This document shows, one piece after another, positions 1 to 7,924 of a stretch of DNA of 38,505 nucleotides. The stretch comes from Peptococcaceae bacterium. GTDB taxonomy: Bacteria > Bacillota > Peptococcia > Peptococcales > Peptococcaceae. Position 1 is the first letter of the stretch; every line of letters starts with the position of its first letter. A program made the position numbers and the translations under genes. Location: assembly GCA_019420345.1 (NCBI GenBank), contig JAHZHI010000042.1:1-38505 (forward strand). The letters run 5' to 3'. A model generated the notes under the pieces. It did not search any database. It was not told where the DNA came from and saw only the letters and a program-made list of their open reading frames with translations.

Positions 1-4
1 ACAG

Positions 5-50
5 AAAAATTAAAAGGATCGACACCTGTAGAATACAGATGCCAATCCTT
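5..50 (-). terminator. Rho-independent terminator after jag
   Basis: On the minus strand a 15-bp stem (arms 16-30 and 34-48, three-base loop, a few G-U pairs) is followed by TTTTAATTTTT. It lies about 70 bases beyond the jag stop and closes the rpmH-rnpA-yidD-yidC-jag operon. Confidence 0.85.
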
Positions 51-121
51 AAAGATACAAACTATTTAATTTTCATAGTGTCCAACTTTTTGGGGACAGC
101 TCATAAGAGCGCTTTATTTTT

Positions 122-943
122 TTAGTCTTCAACAATAACCACGCGACGATGTGGTTCGTTGCCTTCGCTGTAGGAGGTCACACCTTTGACCTTTTCTACA
201 GTGATATGGATGATGCGGCGTTCAGCAGCATTCATCGGGCTGAGGGTCACACGGCGATGGGTACGGCGGCACTTTTCTGCCATGCGCATAGCCAGATTTT
301 CCAGCTTTTCAGCCTGACGTTCGCGGTAATTTTCAACATCAAAGATGACACCACGATGGTTTTCCAGCTTGCCGTTGATAACCAAACTCATCAAAAATTG
401 AATAGCATTGAGGGTTTCCCCATGGCGGCCAATCAAAATCCCAACACGTTCACCCGTCACATCAAAACGAATGGTGTTGTCTTCTTCGCTGACATTGATG
501 ACAGCATCGTCCACTTTCAACGCTTTGAAAATTGGCCCTAAGAAAGCCAAGCCGACTTCTTCTGCCGTAACAGCATCCCCACTGACGGCTTCCGCTTCGG
601 CAACAGCTTCTGCCATGAAGCTTTCGTCTTTCATTGCAGTGCTGAGGTCTTCAACAATGATCTCAGTCTCTTCTTCTTCTGGTTCTGCTGGTGCAGCCAC
701 CTGTACCGGTTCTTCTTTGACAGCAGCTTCTGTCTGAACAGGTTCCGGTGTTTCAACCGCCACATCTGGCACATTCTTGTTCACTTCGATGATGGCGTCT
801 TTGCTGCCAATGCCGAAAATGCCGCGGCTAGGTTCTTGGATGACCGTATAGCCGTTTTTTTTAGCATCTATTTTCCAAATATCCGCCGCCTTTTTAATGG
901 CTTCTTCCACTGTTTTGGCGGTGATCTTCATCTTTTCAATCAT
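122..943 (-). CDS. jag: Jag/KhpB RNA-binding protein (Jag-N, KH, R3H)
   Basis: The 273-aa product has the three domains of the Jag/KhpB family. These are an N-terminal Jag-N segment (about residues 5-52, with the GIFGIGSKDA motif), a KH domain (about 140-210, with the GRHG loop in IGRHGETL) and a C-terminal R3H domain (about 215-273, containing RRTHRRV). An acidic, Glu-rich linker of roughly 80 residues separates Jag-N from KH. In Gram-positive bacteria the protein binds RNA, often together with KhpA, and affects cell division and elongation. It is the last gene of the operon, 31 bases after yidC. An AGGGGG element precedes the ATG at 943; an in-frame ATG at 931 is an alternative start. The symbol khpB is equivalent. 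The family assignment is firm; the RNA targets are unknown. Confidence 0.93.
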   Translation of the reverse strand: MIEKMKITAKTVEEAIKKAADIWKIDAKKNGYTVIQEPSRGIFGIGSKDAIIEVNKNVPDVAVETPEPVQTEAAVKEEPVQVAAPAEPEEEETEIIVEDLSTAMKDESFMAEAVAEAEAVSGDAVTAEEVGLAFLGPIFKALKVDDAVINVSEEDNTIRFDVTGERVGILIGRHGETLNAIQFLMSLVINGKLENHRGVIFDVENYRERQAEKLENLAMRMAEKCRRTHRRVTLSPMNAAERRIIHITVEKVKGVTSYSEGNEPHRRVVIVED

Positions 944-974
944 TTACTAAATTCCCCCTGCAAAATCAAAACGG

Positions 975-1862
975 TTATTTTGATTTCTTTGGCGCCTGAT
1001 AGGTGGCATTGCTGCCTTCTTTGCTTGGCGCCTGGTACTTCGCGTCGCGTTTTTTCGCCTTGTGTTCGTTTTTCAGCTGTTGTTTGGTCTTCTTCTTTGA
1101 TGGATTCTGACCGCGCTTCTTTTCCTGTTCTTTTTCTTTTTCGCGCTCAGCAAGACGCGCTGCACGTTCTTCAGCACGCTTTGCCAATTCTTTTTTACGA
1201 ATACGGTTCACAAGGAGCTGCTGGAAGACCATGAAACCAGAAGTGGTCAGCCAGTAAATAACAAGCCCGCTAGGCATTTGGGTTGCCGAGAAGAACATGA
1301 TCAATGGCATGACGTAGAGCATCATTTTCATGGTCATATTCATCGGATTGGATGGATCGGTTGACTGTGGATTGATGCTCATCGCAATTTTCTGCTGAAT
1401 AAACATGATGATACCAAGAGCGATCGGCAACACGAAGGTTGGATCGTTGTCATTCAGGCTGTTGATCCAGAAGAAATTGGCATGATCGGTGAACTGATAG
1501 CCGCGGATGGCATAGAACAAAATATAGAGAATAGGCAGCTGAATCAGGATTGGCAAGCAGCCTGCTGCCGGTTTGACATTGTACTCCTGATAGAGCTTCA
1601 TCATCTCTTCACTGAGCTTTTCGCGGTTGTTGGCATATTTCTGCTGCAGCTGCTGCAGCTCTGGCTGGATCTCGGTCATCCCAAGCATGGATTTCATCTG
1701 CATGATGGTAAGTGGCAACAAGATCACACGGACAATCAAACCCAAAATAATAATTGCCAATGCGTAGCTTGGAAAACCAACGGCTGCCGTCAATTGATAC
1801 AACCCATGGATAAATTGTGTAAAAATATTAACTAAAGTGCTCAAATGGAGCCTCACTCGCAC
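975..1862 (-). CDS. yidC: Membrane protein insertase YidC/Oxa1 family
   Basis: The 295-aa (or 289-aa) integral membrane insertase places proteins in the cytoplasmic membrane, alone or with SecYEG. It has the YidC core: a first helix ending GLIVRVILLPLT, whose Arg is the conserved groove arginine, a cytoplasmic hairpin (MKSMLGMTEIQPELQQLQQKY), then further membrane helices including PILIQLPILYILFYAI and LPIALGIIMFIQQKIAM. A long Lys/Arg-rich tail follows, as expected for ribosome contact. There is no lipoprotein signal of the SpoIIIJ kind. The start is uncertain. The open frame begins with GTG at 1862, which has no well-spaced SD, because the strong AGGAGG near 1885 is about 18 bases away. A TTG at 1844 has GAGG six bases upstream and gives a more typical N-terminus (STLVNIFTQFIHGLYQ). 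Confidence 0.95.
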   Translation of the reverse strand: MRVRLHLSTLVNIFTQFIHGLYQLTAAVGFPSYALAIIILGLIVRVILLPLTIMQMKSMLGMTEIQPELQQLQQKYANNREKLSEEMMKLYQEYNVKPAAGCLPILIQLPILYILFYAIRGYQFTDHANFFWINSLNDNDPTFVLPIALGIIMFIQQKIAMSINPQSTDPSNPMNMTMKMMLYVMPLIMFFSATQMPSGLVIYWLTTSGFMVFQQLLVNRIRKKELAKRAEERAARLAEREKEKEQEKKRGQNPSKKKTKQQLKNEHKAKKRDAKYQAPSKEGSNATYQAPKKSK

Positions 1863-1906
1863 ACGGCGACGAGGCGTTCACCTCCTAAGGGCCGATTCTG
1901 GTAAAT

Positions 1907-2131
1907 TTAAGGTACCGGGTCGTAGCCACCCTTGGAAAACGGGTTGCAGCGGAGAATGCGCCAAAGGGCCAGAGCTCCGCCTTTGATAACGCCGTATTTT
2001 GTGATGGCTTCATATGCGTAAGCCGAACAAGTCGGCACAAAACGGCATGTCGGCCCGCCCTTCATGGCGGACAGATACTGCTGATAAAAACGGATCATGG
2101 CTAACAGCCCGTTTTTAATGAGAGGTTTCAT
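1907..2131 (-). CDS. yidD: Membrane protein insertion efficiency factor YidD
   Basis: The 74-aa product starts MKPLIKNGLLAMIRFYQQYLS and has the diagnostic cysteine motif CRFVPTCSAYAYEAI followed by WRILRCNPFSKGGYDPVP. YidD is a small membrane-associated protein that assists YidC-dependent insertion. I chose the ATG at 2131. The open frame extends to a TTG at 2152, but homologues begin at the MKP-type methionine. The gene overlaps the 3' end of rnpA by 17 bases, which implies translational coupling, and it precedes yidC, the standard order. Confidence 0.93.
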   Translation of the reverse strand: MKPLIKNGLLAMIRFYQQYLSAMKGGPTCRFVPTCSAYAYEAITKYGVIKGGALALWRILRCNPFSKGGYDPVP

Positions 2132-2459
2132 AAATACCGCTTCTTTCCGCAAGCTTCAGAAATTCTTTTTCTAAAGCATGATAGTCCAGGGTGACGATGT
2201 CCTTACGGGCCACCACCACCACATCATAGGCACGGAAACCTTCCCAGTGCAGACGCACGATCTCGGAAAGGCGCCGTTTGTAACGATTTCTCACATGCGC
2301 CTTGCCAACTTTTTTCGAGAGCGAAAAGCCAAATCTGGCATGACCACAGTCATTTTTCTTCATATAGATCACCATGTAGGCATTGGCCTTCGATTGTTTA
2401 TGATGGTAGATATGAGAAAATTCATCTCTCTTTTTGATTCTTCTTGACGAAGCAAGCAT
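2115..2459 (-). CDS. rnpA: Ribonuclease P protein component
   Basis: The 114-aa basic protein is the protein subunit of RNase P, which trims the 5' leader of tRNA precursors together with the catalytic RNA (rnpB, not in this window). The family signature is clear: FGFSLSKKVGKAHVRNRYKRR contains the RNR motif (about residues 57-64), and the N-terminus RIKKRDEFSHIY is typical. The gene lies 92 bases downstream of rpmH, behind an attenuator-like hairpin, and overlaps yidD. Length is normal for the family. The start ATG is at 2459. Confidence 0.94.
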   Translation of the reverse strand: MLASSRRIKKRDEFSHIYHHKQSKANAYMVIYMKKNDCGHARFGFSLSKKVGKAHVRNRYKRRLSEIVRLHWEGFRAYDVVVVARKDIVTLDYHALEKEFLKLAERSGIYETSH

Positions 2460-2484
2460 GTTTTCACACCCTTTTTTGACAATA

Positions 2485-2521
2485 AAGATAAAAAAGGCCT
2501 GATCCGAACGATGAAGGCCTT
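2485..2521 (-). terminator. Attenuator-type terminator between rpmH and rnpA
   Basis: The minus strand reads AAGGCCT, a 14-base loop, AGGCCTT (perfect 7-bp stem, arms 2515-2521 and 2494-2500), then a T-rich stretch (TTTTTTATC). Partial termination here would give more L34 than RnpA, as a ribosomal-protein gene needs. It sits about 30 bases after the rpmH stop. Confidence 0.7.
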
Positions 2522-2551
2522 CTTATCTCTATCTCAAGTGTCTTTTCACAA

Positions 2552-2686
2552 TTACGCGCTGAGCACTTTTCTTCCTTTTGCTCTTCTTCTCTTTAAGACA
2601 TTGCGACCAGTTTTGGAAAGCATTCTTCTACGGAAGCCATGAACGCGTTTGTGTTTCTTATTCTTTGGCTGATATGTGCGTTTCAT
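2552..2686 (-). CDS. rpmH: 50S ribosomal protein L34
   Basis: This 44-aa, very basic protein is an L34. It starts MKRTYQPKNKKHKRVHGFRR and continues with RMLSKTGRNVLKRRRAKGRK, the family hallmark. L34 is a small protein of the large ribosomal subunit. An AGGAGG lies 7 bases upstream of the ATG at 2686. It is the first gene of the minus-strand rpmH-rnpA-yidD-yidC-jag operon and diverges from dnaA across the origin, the arrangement seen in most Bacillota. Confidence 0.96.
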   Translation of the reverse strand: MKRTYQPKNKKHKRVHGFRRRMLSKTGRNVLKRRRAKGRKVLSA

Positions 2687-2722
2687 ATTCACACCTCCTG
2701 ACCTAGTTTACATGCATTTATC

Positions 2723-2751
2723 AATTTACTATAGAGACGTTCATTTGTCAA
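2723..2751 (-). promoter_or_regulatory. Promoter of the rpmH operon
   Basis: The minus strand has a perfect -35 TTGACA (2751-2746), a 17-base spacer and TAAATT (2728-2723), 37 bases before the rpmH start. A strong housekeeping promoter is expected for a ribosomal protein gene. Confidence 0.75.
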
Positions 2752-2933
2752 GATTTTTAGCGATATTTACGCGATTTTTTGCGCTTTTACGCATTATTTT
2801 CTTTTATCTTTTCTTTGTGCCGCCGCAAGCAGAAAAAATTCTTTCAGTTCGTCGCGCGCTGTCATTTCTTTCTATAGAATAGATGTTTTTCTGTCGTCGC
2901 TCCCAATCATCATCGACGGCCGCTGTTTTCTGT

Positions 2934-2999
2934 CAGCGATGACAGCCATCGCTGTGCGCTGACGAATGATTGTTCGCAAGCATTGCGTCAACAGCGATG
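2934..2999. repeat. CAGCGATG repeats in the rpmH-dnaA intergenic region
   Basis: CAGCGATG occurs at 2934-2941, inverted (CATCGCTG) at 2947-2954 and again direct at 2992-2999. The first two could form an 8-bp hairpin. This part of the gap (about 2752-3090) has no convincing gene and no clear DnaA boxes, so these repeats are the only structure seen there. Function unknown. Confidence 0.45.
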
Positions 3000-3090
3000 T
3001 TTTTTTCGCCACATGCTTTTGCGCACAGCACACCCCATTTTCCACTCTTTCTGGGTAAAACTGTCGAAAACCGAGTGTTTTCATCGACAT

Positions 3091-3502
3091 TTTTCCACAC
3101 CTTTTGCCACTTTTCCACACAAAAACTGTGGAAAAGTGTATATCTGGCCCTTGACGGCGCTGGCGCCTACTAGAAAGGGTGACTGTTTATTTTTTGTGGA
3201 AATCCCTGGGCATTCTTTTTTTAGCGCTTATGAAAAAAAATTTCGTCTGTGGAAAAGTTTTTTTTTAACTCTTTGGATATGTGGAAAACTTTCTCGTACT
3301 CAACGAAAATGGGGAAAAGTCCGCCTCTTTTCTCAGAGAAGCGCTGAAAAAGGTGTTGAAAACCTTGTGGAAAAGTCCATTTTTAATCCACAGAGCGCGC
3401 TTTGCAGAGGGTGCCAAAATAAAATTTGTATGCTATGATTAAGAAAGCACAAAAAATGCTGCGATTTTTTCCACAAGGCCGTCATCCACAAGATGTGGAA
3501 AA
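3091..3502. other. oriC: oriC, left DnaA-box cluster upstream of dnaA
   Basis: At least eleven 9-mers match the DnaA box with at most one or two changes from TTATCCACA. Direct copies are at 3091, 3111, 3384, 3467 and 3482; inverted copies at 3127, 3195, 3248, 3280, 3366 and 3494. The commonest form is TTTTCCACA. The copies at 3111 and 3127 face each other as a perfect inverted pair around seven bases. Long A/T runs (3222-3243, 3257-3266) lie between boxes. Dense boxes both before and after dnaA define a bipartite origin like that of Bacillus subtilis. Confidence 0.88.
3431..3439 (+). promoter_or_regulatory. Candidate dnaA promoter (extended -10)
   Basis: TGCTATGAT is an extended -10 element about 98 bases before the dnaA ATG. 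No good -35 is visible at 16-18 bases. It lies between DnaA boxes (3384 and 3467), so DnaA could repress its own transcription. Confidence 0.45.
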
Positions 3503-3536
3503 CGCACATTTTATATAGTATTTTGGAGGAACCACT

Positions 3537-4964
3537 ATGGAACAACGTTATATGCAAGCATGGCAGACCGCCATTCTGAAAATGCAGGACGAAGTCAGTC
3601 CCTTCGTCTTTGACGCCTGGTACAGAGATCTGATGCCCATCGATTTCGTCAATAACCAGTACGTGGTCGAAGTCAACAACGACACCATGCTTCTCGGACT
3701 TACTCAGCAGGGCTTTGGGGATTCCCTGCTGCGCTGGGTGAAAATGGCGCTGGGTGACGACAAAGCGGAGATCCAATTTTTGAACAGCGAAGACGCCGCG
3801 CTTTTCCGCACCCGCATGGCTGCTATTAAAGAAAACACTGCCAGCTATGGCACACCGACCAGCGACAGCATCTTTGACAACATGGCTTGTTCGCTCAACA
3901 CGGCACCGCGCCTGGAAGTGCTAGACGGACACCGCCTGCAGCCGAACTATACCTTTGACACCTTCGTCATCGGCAAGAACAACGAACAGTGCCGCGCCCT
4001 GTGCAAGGCCATCGCCGACGACATGAGCCGCGATCTCAACTGCAACAAGAGCATCAACCCACTCTTTATTTATGGAAACTCCGGCCTTGGCAAAACACAC
4101 TTGCTCAACGCCATCGCCTTCCAAATTCTGCAGGCACAGCCGGAAGCAAAGATCAAGTTCACCACCTGCGAAAACTTCGTCAACGAATACATCGCATCCA
4201 TCAATCCTAACCAAAACTCGGCGCCGGCCTTCCGCAGCAAATATCGCAATGTGGATGTGCTGCTTATCGATGATATCCAGTTCCTGACCGGTAAAGAAGG
4301 GACCCAGGAAGAATTCTTCCATACCTTCGAAGAACTGCGCAACAACAACCGCCAGATCATCATCACATCCGATAAACTGCCACGCGAGATTCCGGATCTT
4401 GAAGAACGCCTCGTCACCCGTTTTGAAGGCGGCGTGCTCTCCAACATCCAGGTGCCAAACGTCGAAACCCGTATCGCCATCCTGCAAAAGAAAGCAGAAA
4501 TGGAAAACGCCGTCGTTGACAACCGCATCATCGAATACATCGTCGACAACGTCGCCGTCAACATCCGTACCCTGGAAGGCGCGCTGCAGACCGTCATCAG
4601 CACGGCCCGCATCTCCAATCAGCCGATCACATTGGAATTGGCTGAACGCACCATCAAAAACAAGGTGGCCCACGAAAAACACCTGACCCAGGACATCATC
4701 ATCACCAAGGTCTGCGAATACTACGGCCTGTCCCGAGAAAAGATGATGGGCACCAGCCGCAAGAAAGACGTGCTTCTGCCACGCCAGGTATCGATGTATT
4801 TCTGCCGCAGCCTCTTGGCAATGAGCCTGCCAGCCATTGGCAAGCTCTTCCGCAAAGACCACAGCACCGTCTCCAATGCCATCGACAAAATCGAAGAAGG
4901 CATGCAGCAAGACCCACTCCTGCAGAGCGATATCCACAACATTCGCCGGGCCATCGAATCTTAA
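3537..4964 (+). CDS. dnaA: Chromosomal replication initiator protein DnaA
   Basis: The 475-aa AAA+ initiator binds DnaA boxes, opens oriC and helps load the helicase. Domain I covers about residues 1-85, a short linker follows, and the AAA+ domain starts near 135. Walker A is GNSGLGKTH (180-188), Walker B is LLIDD (242-246), sensor 1 lies around IIITSDKLP (274-282), and the arginine-finger region is RLVTRFEGG. Domain IV has LPRQVSMYF (414-422) and the box-recognition helix LFRKDHSTVSNA (437-448). That helix is one residue shorter than the usual FGGRDHTTV form. GGAGG lies 8 bases before the ATG. The gene sits between the two box clusters; autoregulation is likely. Confidence 0.98.
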   Translation: MEQRYMQAWQTAILKMQDEVSPFVFDAWYRDLMPIDFVNNQYVVEVNNDTMLLGLTQQGFGDSLLRWVKMALGDDKAEIQFLNSEDAALFRTRMAAIKENTASYGTPTSDSIFDNMACSLNTAPRLEVLDGHRLQPNYTFDTFVIGKNNEQCRALCKAIADDMSRDLNCNKSINPLFIYGNSGLGKTHLLNAIAFQILQAQPEAKIKFTTCENFVNEYIASINPNQNSAPAFRSKYRNVDVLLIDDIQFLTGKEGTQEEFFHTFEELRNNNRQIIITSDKLPREIPDLEERLVTRFEGGVLSNIQVPNVETRIAILQKKAEMENAVVDNRIIEYIVDNVAVNIRTLEGALQTVISTARISNQPITLELAERTIKNKVAHEKHLTQDIIITKVCEYYGLSREKMMGTSRKKDVLLPRQVSMYFCRSLLAMSLPAIGKLFRKDHSTVSNAIDKIEEGMQQDPLLQSDIHNIRRAIES

Positions 4965-5474
4965 TCCACAGCAACATGCAAAATTCTGTTGATAATATGC
5001 AGTACATGCAGCTGGGGAAAACTTACAGGAATAATTGGACGAAAATCTGAGTTTTCCACTGTTTTCCCATGACAAAACGACGCGTCCTTGGGATTTCTGT
5101 GGAAAACTCGCAAAAATCCGTTAAAATCGTTGAATTTATCCACAGTTTTTTCCACAGTTCCGGTTTTATTGTGGATAAATCCACAGACAAACGGTCTGTT
5201 TTGGCCAACAGCGTCAAGGGGCCATCGTTTCTCACATGACAAAAAGAAGAAACCGCAAACCTGCATATTCATGCATGGTATGCATTGCGTTGAATTTTTA
5301 TTCATTCTCAATTCACAAGTTTTTCCACCAAAATGTTTTCCACATGTGGACGAGCGTGGAAAACGCATCGCGTTGTGGAAGTTGTTGAAAACTGCCCTTC
5401 TCAATCCAAAGGCTTTTAGAAAGGAAACAGCCCGCGCCCAGAGCGGGTTTGACCCAGTTTTCAACGAATCCACA
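4962..5474. other. oriC: oriC, right DnaA-box cluster between dnaA and dnaN
   Basis: The 564-base gap holds many DnaA boxes. Direct: 4962, 5052, 5136 (perfect TTATCCACA), 5148, 5177, 5321, 5336 and 5466. Inverted: 5098, 5170 (perfect TGTGGATAA), 5345, 5355 and 5374. The tightest group is 5136-5185, with four boxes in 50 bases. The last box (5466) directly borders the DnaA-trio element. No gene was found in this gap. A small GC hairpin (5431-5447) lies before the last box. Confidence 0.9.
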
Positions 5475-5510
5475 GGCACTACTACTACGACTACTATAAA
5501 TATATTATAG
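5475..5510. other. DnaA-trio unwinding element (DUE)
   Basis: Directly after the box at 5466-5474 come GGC and then, from 5479, CTA CTA CTA CGA CTA CTA followed by TAAATATATTATAG. Read on the bottom strand 3' to 5' this is GAT GAT GAT GCT GAT GAT, the repeating trinucleotide called the DnaA-trio. The order box, short GC stretch, trios, A/T tract matches the basal unwinding system described for B. subtilis. The element lies in the dnaN leader, 19 bases before the ATG. Confidence 0.82.
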
Positions 5511-5528
5511 AAGGAGAAGAAGACCACC

Positions 5529-6650
5529 ATGAAATTTACCGCCATAAAAGACAACTTGACGACGGGTTTAAACATCGTTCAGCGTGCTTTATCTGCTAAG
5601 AGCGTGCAGCCTATTCTCAGCGGTATTTATCTTTCCGCCCGCAACGGCCACCTCACTATGGTTGCCACCGATACCATCGAAAATGCCGGGCTGCGCATTC
5701 AATGCACGGTGCCCGTCGATGTGATTGAGGAAGGCGATACCGTTGTCAGCGGGAAATCCTTCCGCGACTTCGTCATGCGTCTGCCAGACACCAACCTTTT
5801 ATTTGAAAACACATCCTATAATGGTCAGGACAAAATGACCATTCATTATGAAGAAAACGAAACCGAAATGATCGGCTGGCCAGGCTACGAATTTCCAAAG
5901 CCACCAAAAATGGACATCCTTCATTGCATGAGCATTTCTCAGGTGACATTGTCGGATTTGGTGCGCCAGACTTCCTTTGCTGCCCGTAAGGAAGACCTGC
6001 GCCCAATTTTCACCGGCCTGCTCTTTGAAGTCAGCGGCAACGACCTCACCGTCGTCGGCACCGACTCTTTCCGCTTGGCCATGATGGAAGAAAAAGTCAA
6101 CAACGAAAGCGGCGGCGACTTCCATGTCGTCATCCCTGTGCGCGCGCTTCAGGAAGTCATCAGTGTGGTGGAAGAAGACGCCATCATCCACATTTCTGTG
6201 ACCAACAATCAGATCCTCTTTGAAAGCGGCGATGTGCAGATCACCAGCCAGCTCATCAAGGGTGAGTTCCCACCTTATCGTGCGGCCCTGCCAAAATCCC
6301 ACACCACCCATTTTGACATTGATCGTGCGGCGTTGCGTTCCTCCATCGATCGTGCCACCCTCTTTGGGCGCGACCGCGACGGCACCTCGGTCATCCGTCT
6401 CCATATCGAAGGTGGCAAGCTCACCATCAAGACGGCGTCCGAACGCGGCCAGGTCAACGAAGCTCTGAACATCTACATGGAAGGCGACGAAGTCAACATC
6501 CTCTTCAACGCCAACTTCCTCACCGATGCGCTGACCAAGATGCATTACGACGCCCTTGATGTGGAAATGAGCGGCGACCTCGGCCCTTGCGTGTTCAAGC
6601 CAAAGAACGACGAACGCTATCTCTATCTGCTGCTGCCACTGAGACAGTAA
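5529..6650 (+). CDS. dnaN: DNA polymerase III beta subunit (sliding clamp)
   Basis: The 373-aa sliding clamp forms a ring dimer that tethers the replicative polymerase and many repair proteins to DNA. The N-terminus MKFTAIKDNLTTGLNIVQRA, the motif SVQPILSGIYL and the C-terminus YLYLLLPLRQ are characteristic, and length is normal for three clamp domains. AAGGAGAAG lies before the ATG at 5529. The stop is followed after one base by recF, so the two genes are co-transcribed. The DnaA-trio element is in its 5' leader. No S4-domain gene (yaaA/rlbA) follows, unlike many Bacillota. Confidence 0.97.
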   Translation: MKFTAIKDNLTTGLNIVQRALSAKSVQPILSGIYLSARNGHLTMVATDTIENAGLRIQCTVPVDVIEEGDTVVSGKSFRDFVMRLPDTNLLFENTSYNGQDKMTIHYEENETEMIGWPGYEFPKPPKMDILHCMSISQVTLSDLVRQTSFAARKEDLRPIFTGLLFEVSGNDLTVVGTDSFRLAMMEEKVNNESGGDFHVVIPVRALQEVISVVEEDAIIHISVTNNQILFESGDVQITSQLIKGEFPPYRAALPKSHTTHFDIDRAALRSSIDRATLFGRDRDGTSVIRLHIEGGKLTIKTASERGQVNEALNIYMEGDEVNILFNANFLTDALTKMHYDALDVEMSGDLGPCVFKPKNDERYLYLLLPLRQ

Positions 6651-6651
6651 G

Positions 6652-7776
6652 ATGATCCTCAAGGAACTCAGCCTCAAAGACTGGCGCAACTACGACGAGC
6701 AGACGCTCGCGCTCCATCCGACGCTGAACATTTTCCTCGGCCCCAACGGCCAGGGCAAAACCAATCTGCTCGAAAGCATTTATTATCTCTGCTACGGAAA
6801 AAACTTCCGCGGCAACAAGGACCGCGAGCTGGTACACTGGAACCGCCAGTATTTCCGGCTCGAGGCCCTTTTCATGCTCGACGAAACCAGCCGCACCCAC
6901 CATCTGGAAATCTACTACGACGCTGTGCGCCGCAAGGCCATCAAGCTCAACGGCGTTAAATACGGCCGCTTGCGCAGTCTGCCGACGCGCCTGTCGGCGG
7001 TGCTCTTCACGCCCGACGACCTCGGCATCATCAAAGGCGGGCCTTCGGAGCGGCGGCGCTTCATCGACCGCGAACTCGACGCCCTCTATGTTGATTACGA
7101 CACCACCCGCCACTCCTACGAACGGGTGACCAGCCAGCGCGCCGAGCTTCTGCGCGACATTCGCCGCCACCGTGCCGACAAAAGCCTGCTCGTGCCCTGG
7201 AACCTCCAGTTGGTGGAGCTGGGCGTGCGCATGATTCGCCGGCGCATGGACCTGCTCGCCTTTCTCGTGCCGCAGGCACGGCGTGTGCATGCCTTTCTCA
7301 CCGGAAACAAAGGCAGCTTCAACGTCACCTATCAATCCACCTTGGGCCAGGTGCTGCACGAAGACGACGCTGCCATGAAGACTCACTTTCTCGATCTTCT
7401 GGCCGAAGTGGAGGACGAAGAAATTACCCGCGGCGCCAGCCTCATTGGCCCTCACCGCGACGACCTTGTGTTCTACGAAAATGGCATCGATCTGCGCACC
7501 TACGGCAGCCAGGGGCAGCAGCGCACCGCCATCCTCTCCATGAAGATGGCCGCCATCGATGCCTACGAGCAGCATCTGAGCCAGAAACCGCTGCTCCTTC
7601 TGGACGACGTCATGAGCGAGCTCGACTTCGACCGCCAGCGGGCCGTCATGGAAATCGTCATCAAAAAGAAAATACAAACCTTCATCACCGGCACCGGCCT
7701 CGACTTCACTTTCAAGAACTTTGGCTATGACCCAGTGTTCCGGATCAATGAAGGGCATATTGTTGAACAAAAATAA
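6652..7776 (+). CDS. recF: DNA replication and repair protein RecF
   Basis: RecF is an SMC-like ATPase that helps load RecA at gaps together with RecO and RecR. The 374-aa product has Walker A GPNGQGKTN (about 30-38), an ABC-type signature YGSQGQQRT and Walker B LLLLDDVMSELD, in the usual order and length. The ATG at 6652 follows the dnaN stop after a single base, so translation is coupled. A terminator starts directly at the stop codon, so transcription of the dnaA-dnaN-recF block ends here and does not run on to gyrB as in many relatives. Confidence 0.97.
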   Translation: MILKELSLKDWRNYDEQTLALHPTLNIFLGPNGQGKTNLLESIYYLCYGKNFRGNKDRELVHWNRQYFRLEALFMLDETSRTHHLEIYYDAVRRKAIKLNGVKYGRLRSLPTRLSAVLFTPDDLGIIKGGPSERRRFIDRELDALYVDYDTTRHSYERVTSQRAELLRDIRRHRADKSLLVPWNLQLVELGVRMIRRRMDLLAFLVPQARRVHAFLTGNKGSFNVTYQSTLGQVLHEDDAAMKTHFLDLLAEVEDEEITRGASLIGPHRDDLVFYENGIDLRTYGSQGQQRTAILSMKMAAIDAYEQHLSQKPLLLLDDVMSELDFDRQRAVMEIVIKKKIQTFITGTGLDFTFKNFGYDPVFRINEGHIVEQK

Positions 7777-7806
7777 GCCAGCGCTAACAGACGCTGGCAT
7801 TTTTTA
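7777..7806 (+). terminator. Terminator after recF
   Basis: GCCAGCG, an 8-base loop, CGCTGGC (7777-7798), then ATTTTTTAT. It begins at the base after the recF stop. Confidence 0.88.
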
Positions 7807-7836
7807 TGCCGCCGAATAACGATTCTTTATCAACAT

Positions 7837-7875
7837 GCCGCTGCGTTGCCCTTGGCAGCGGCGATTTGTTATACT
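7837..7875 (+). promoter_or_regulatory. Promoter of the EamA transporter gene, with overlapping inverted repeat
   Basis: TTGCCC (7846-7851), 18-base spacer, TATACT (7870-7875), 50 bases before the ATG. A perfect 8-bp inverted repeat GCCGCTGC/GCAGCGGC (7837-7844 and 7855-7862) encloses the -35, so it could be an operator. It could equally be an RNA hairpin without a T-run. Confidence 0.55.
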
Positions 7876-7924
7876 GGCAGTAATAAACGACGAGCGCCTT
7901 GGCGCCGAATAAGGGGGATGAACG

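Noticed and set aside
3222..3266. A/T runs upstream of dnaA as the main unwinding element
   Set aside because: No trio pattern next to a box is present here; the element at 5475-5510 fits the known unwinding module much better. A secondary role cannot be excluded.
2983..3438. A 151-codon plus-strand frame in the origin region
   Set aside because: It consists largely of translated DnaA boxes and A/T runs, with no SD.
3921..5075. A 384-codon frame antisense to dnaA
   Set aside because: Shadow of dnaA that runs through DnaA boxes; no recognisable motif.
4961..5575. A 204-codon minus-strand frame across the dnaA-dnaN gap
   Set aside because: It spans the DnaA boxes and the DnaA-trio and enters dnaN; composition follows the boxes, with no motif.
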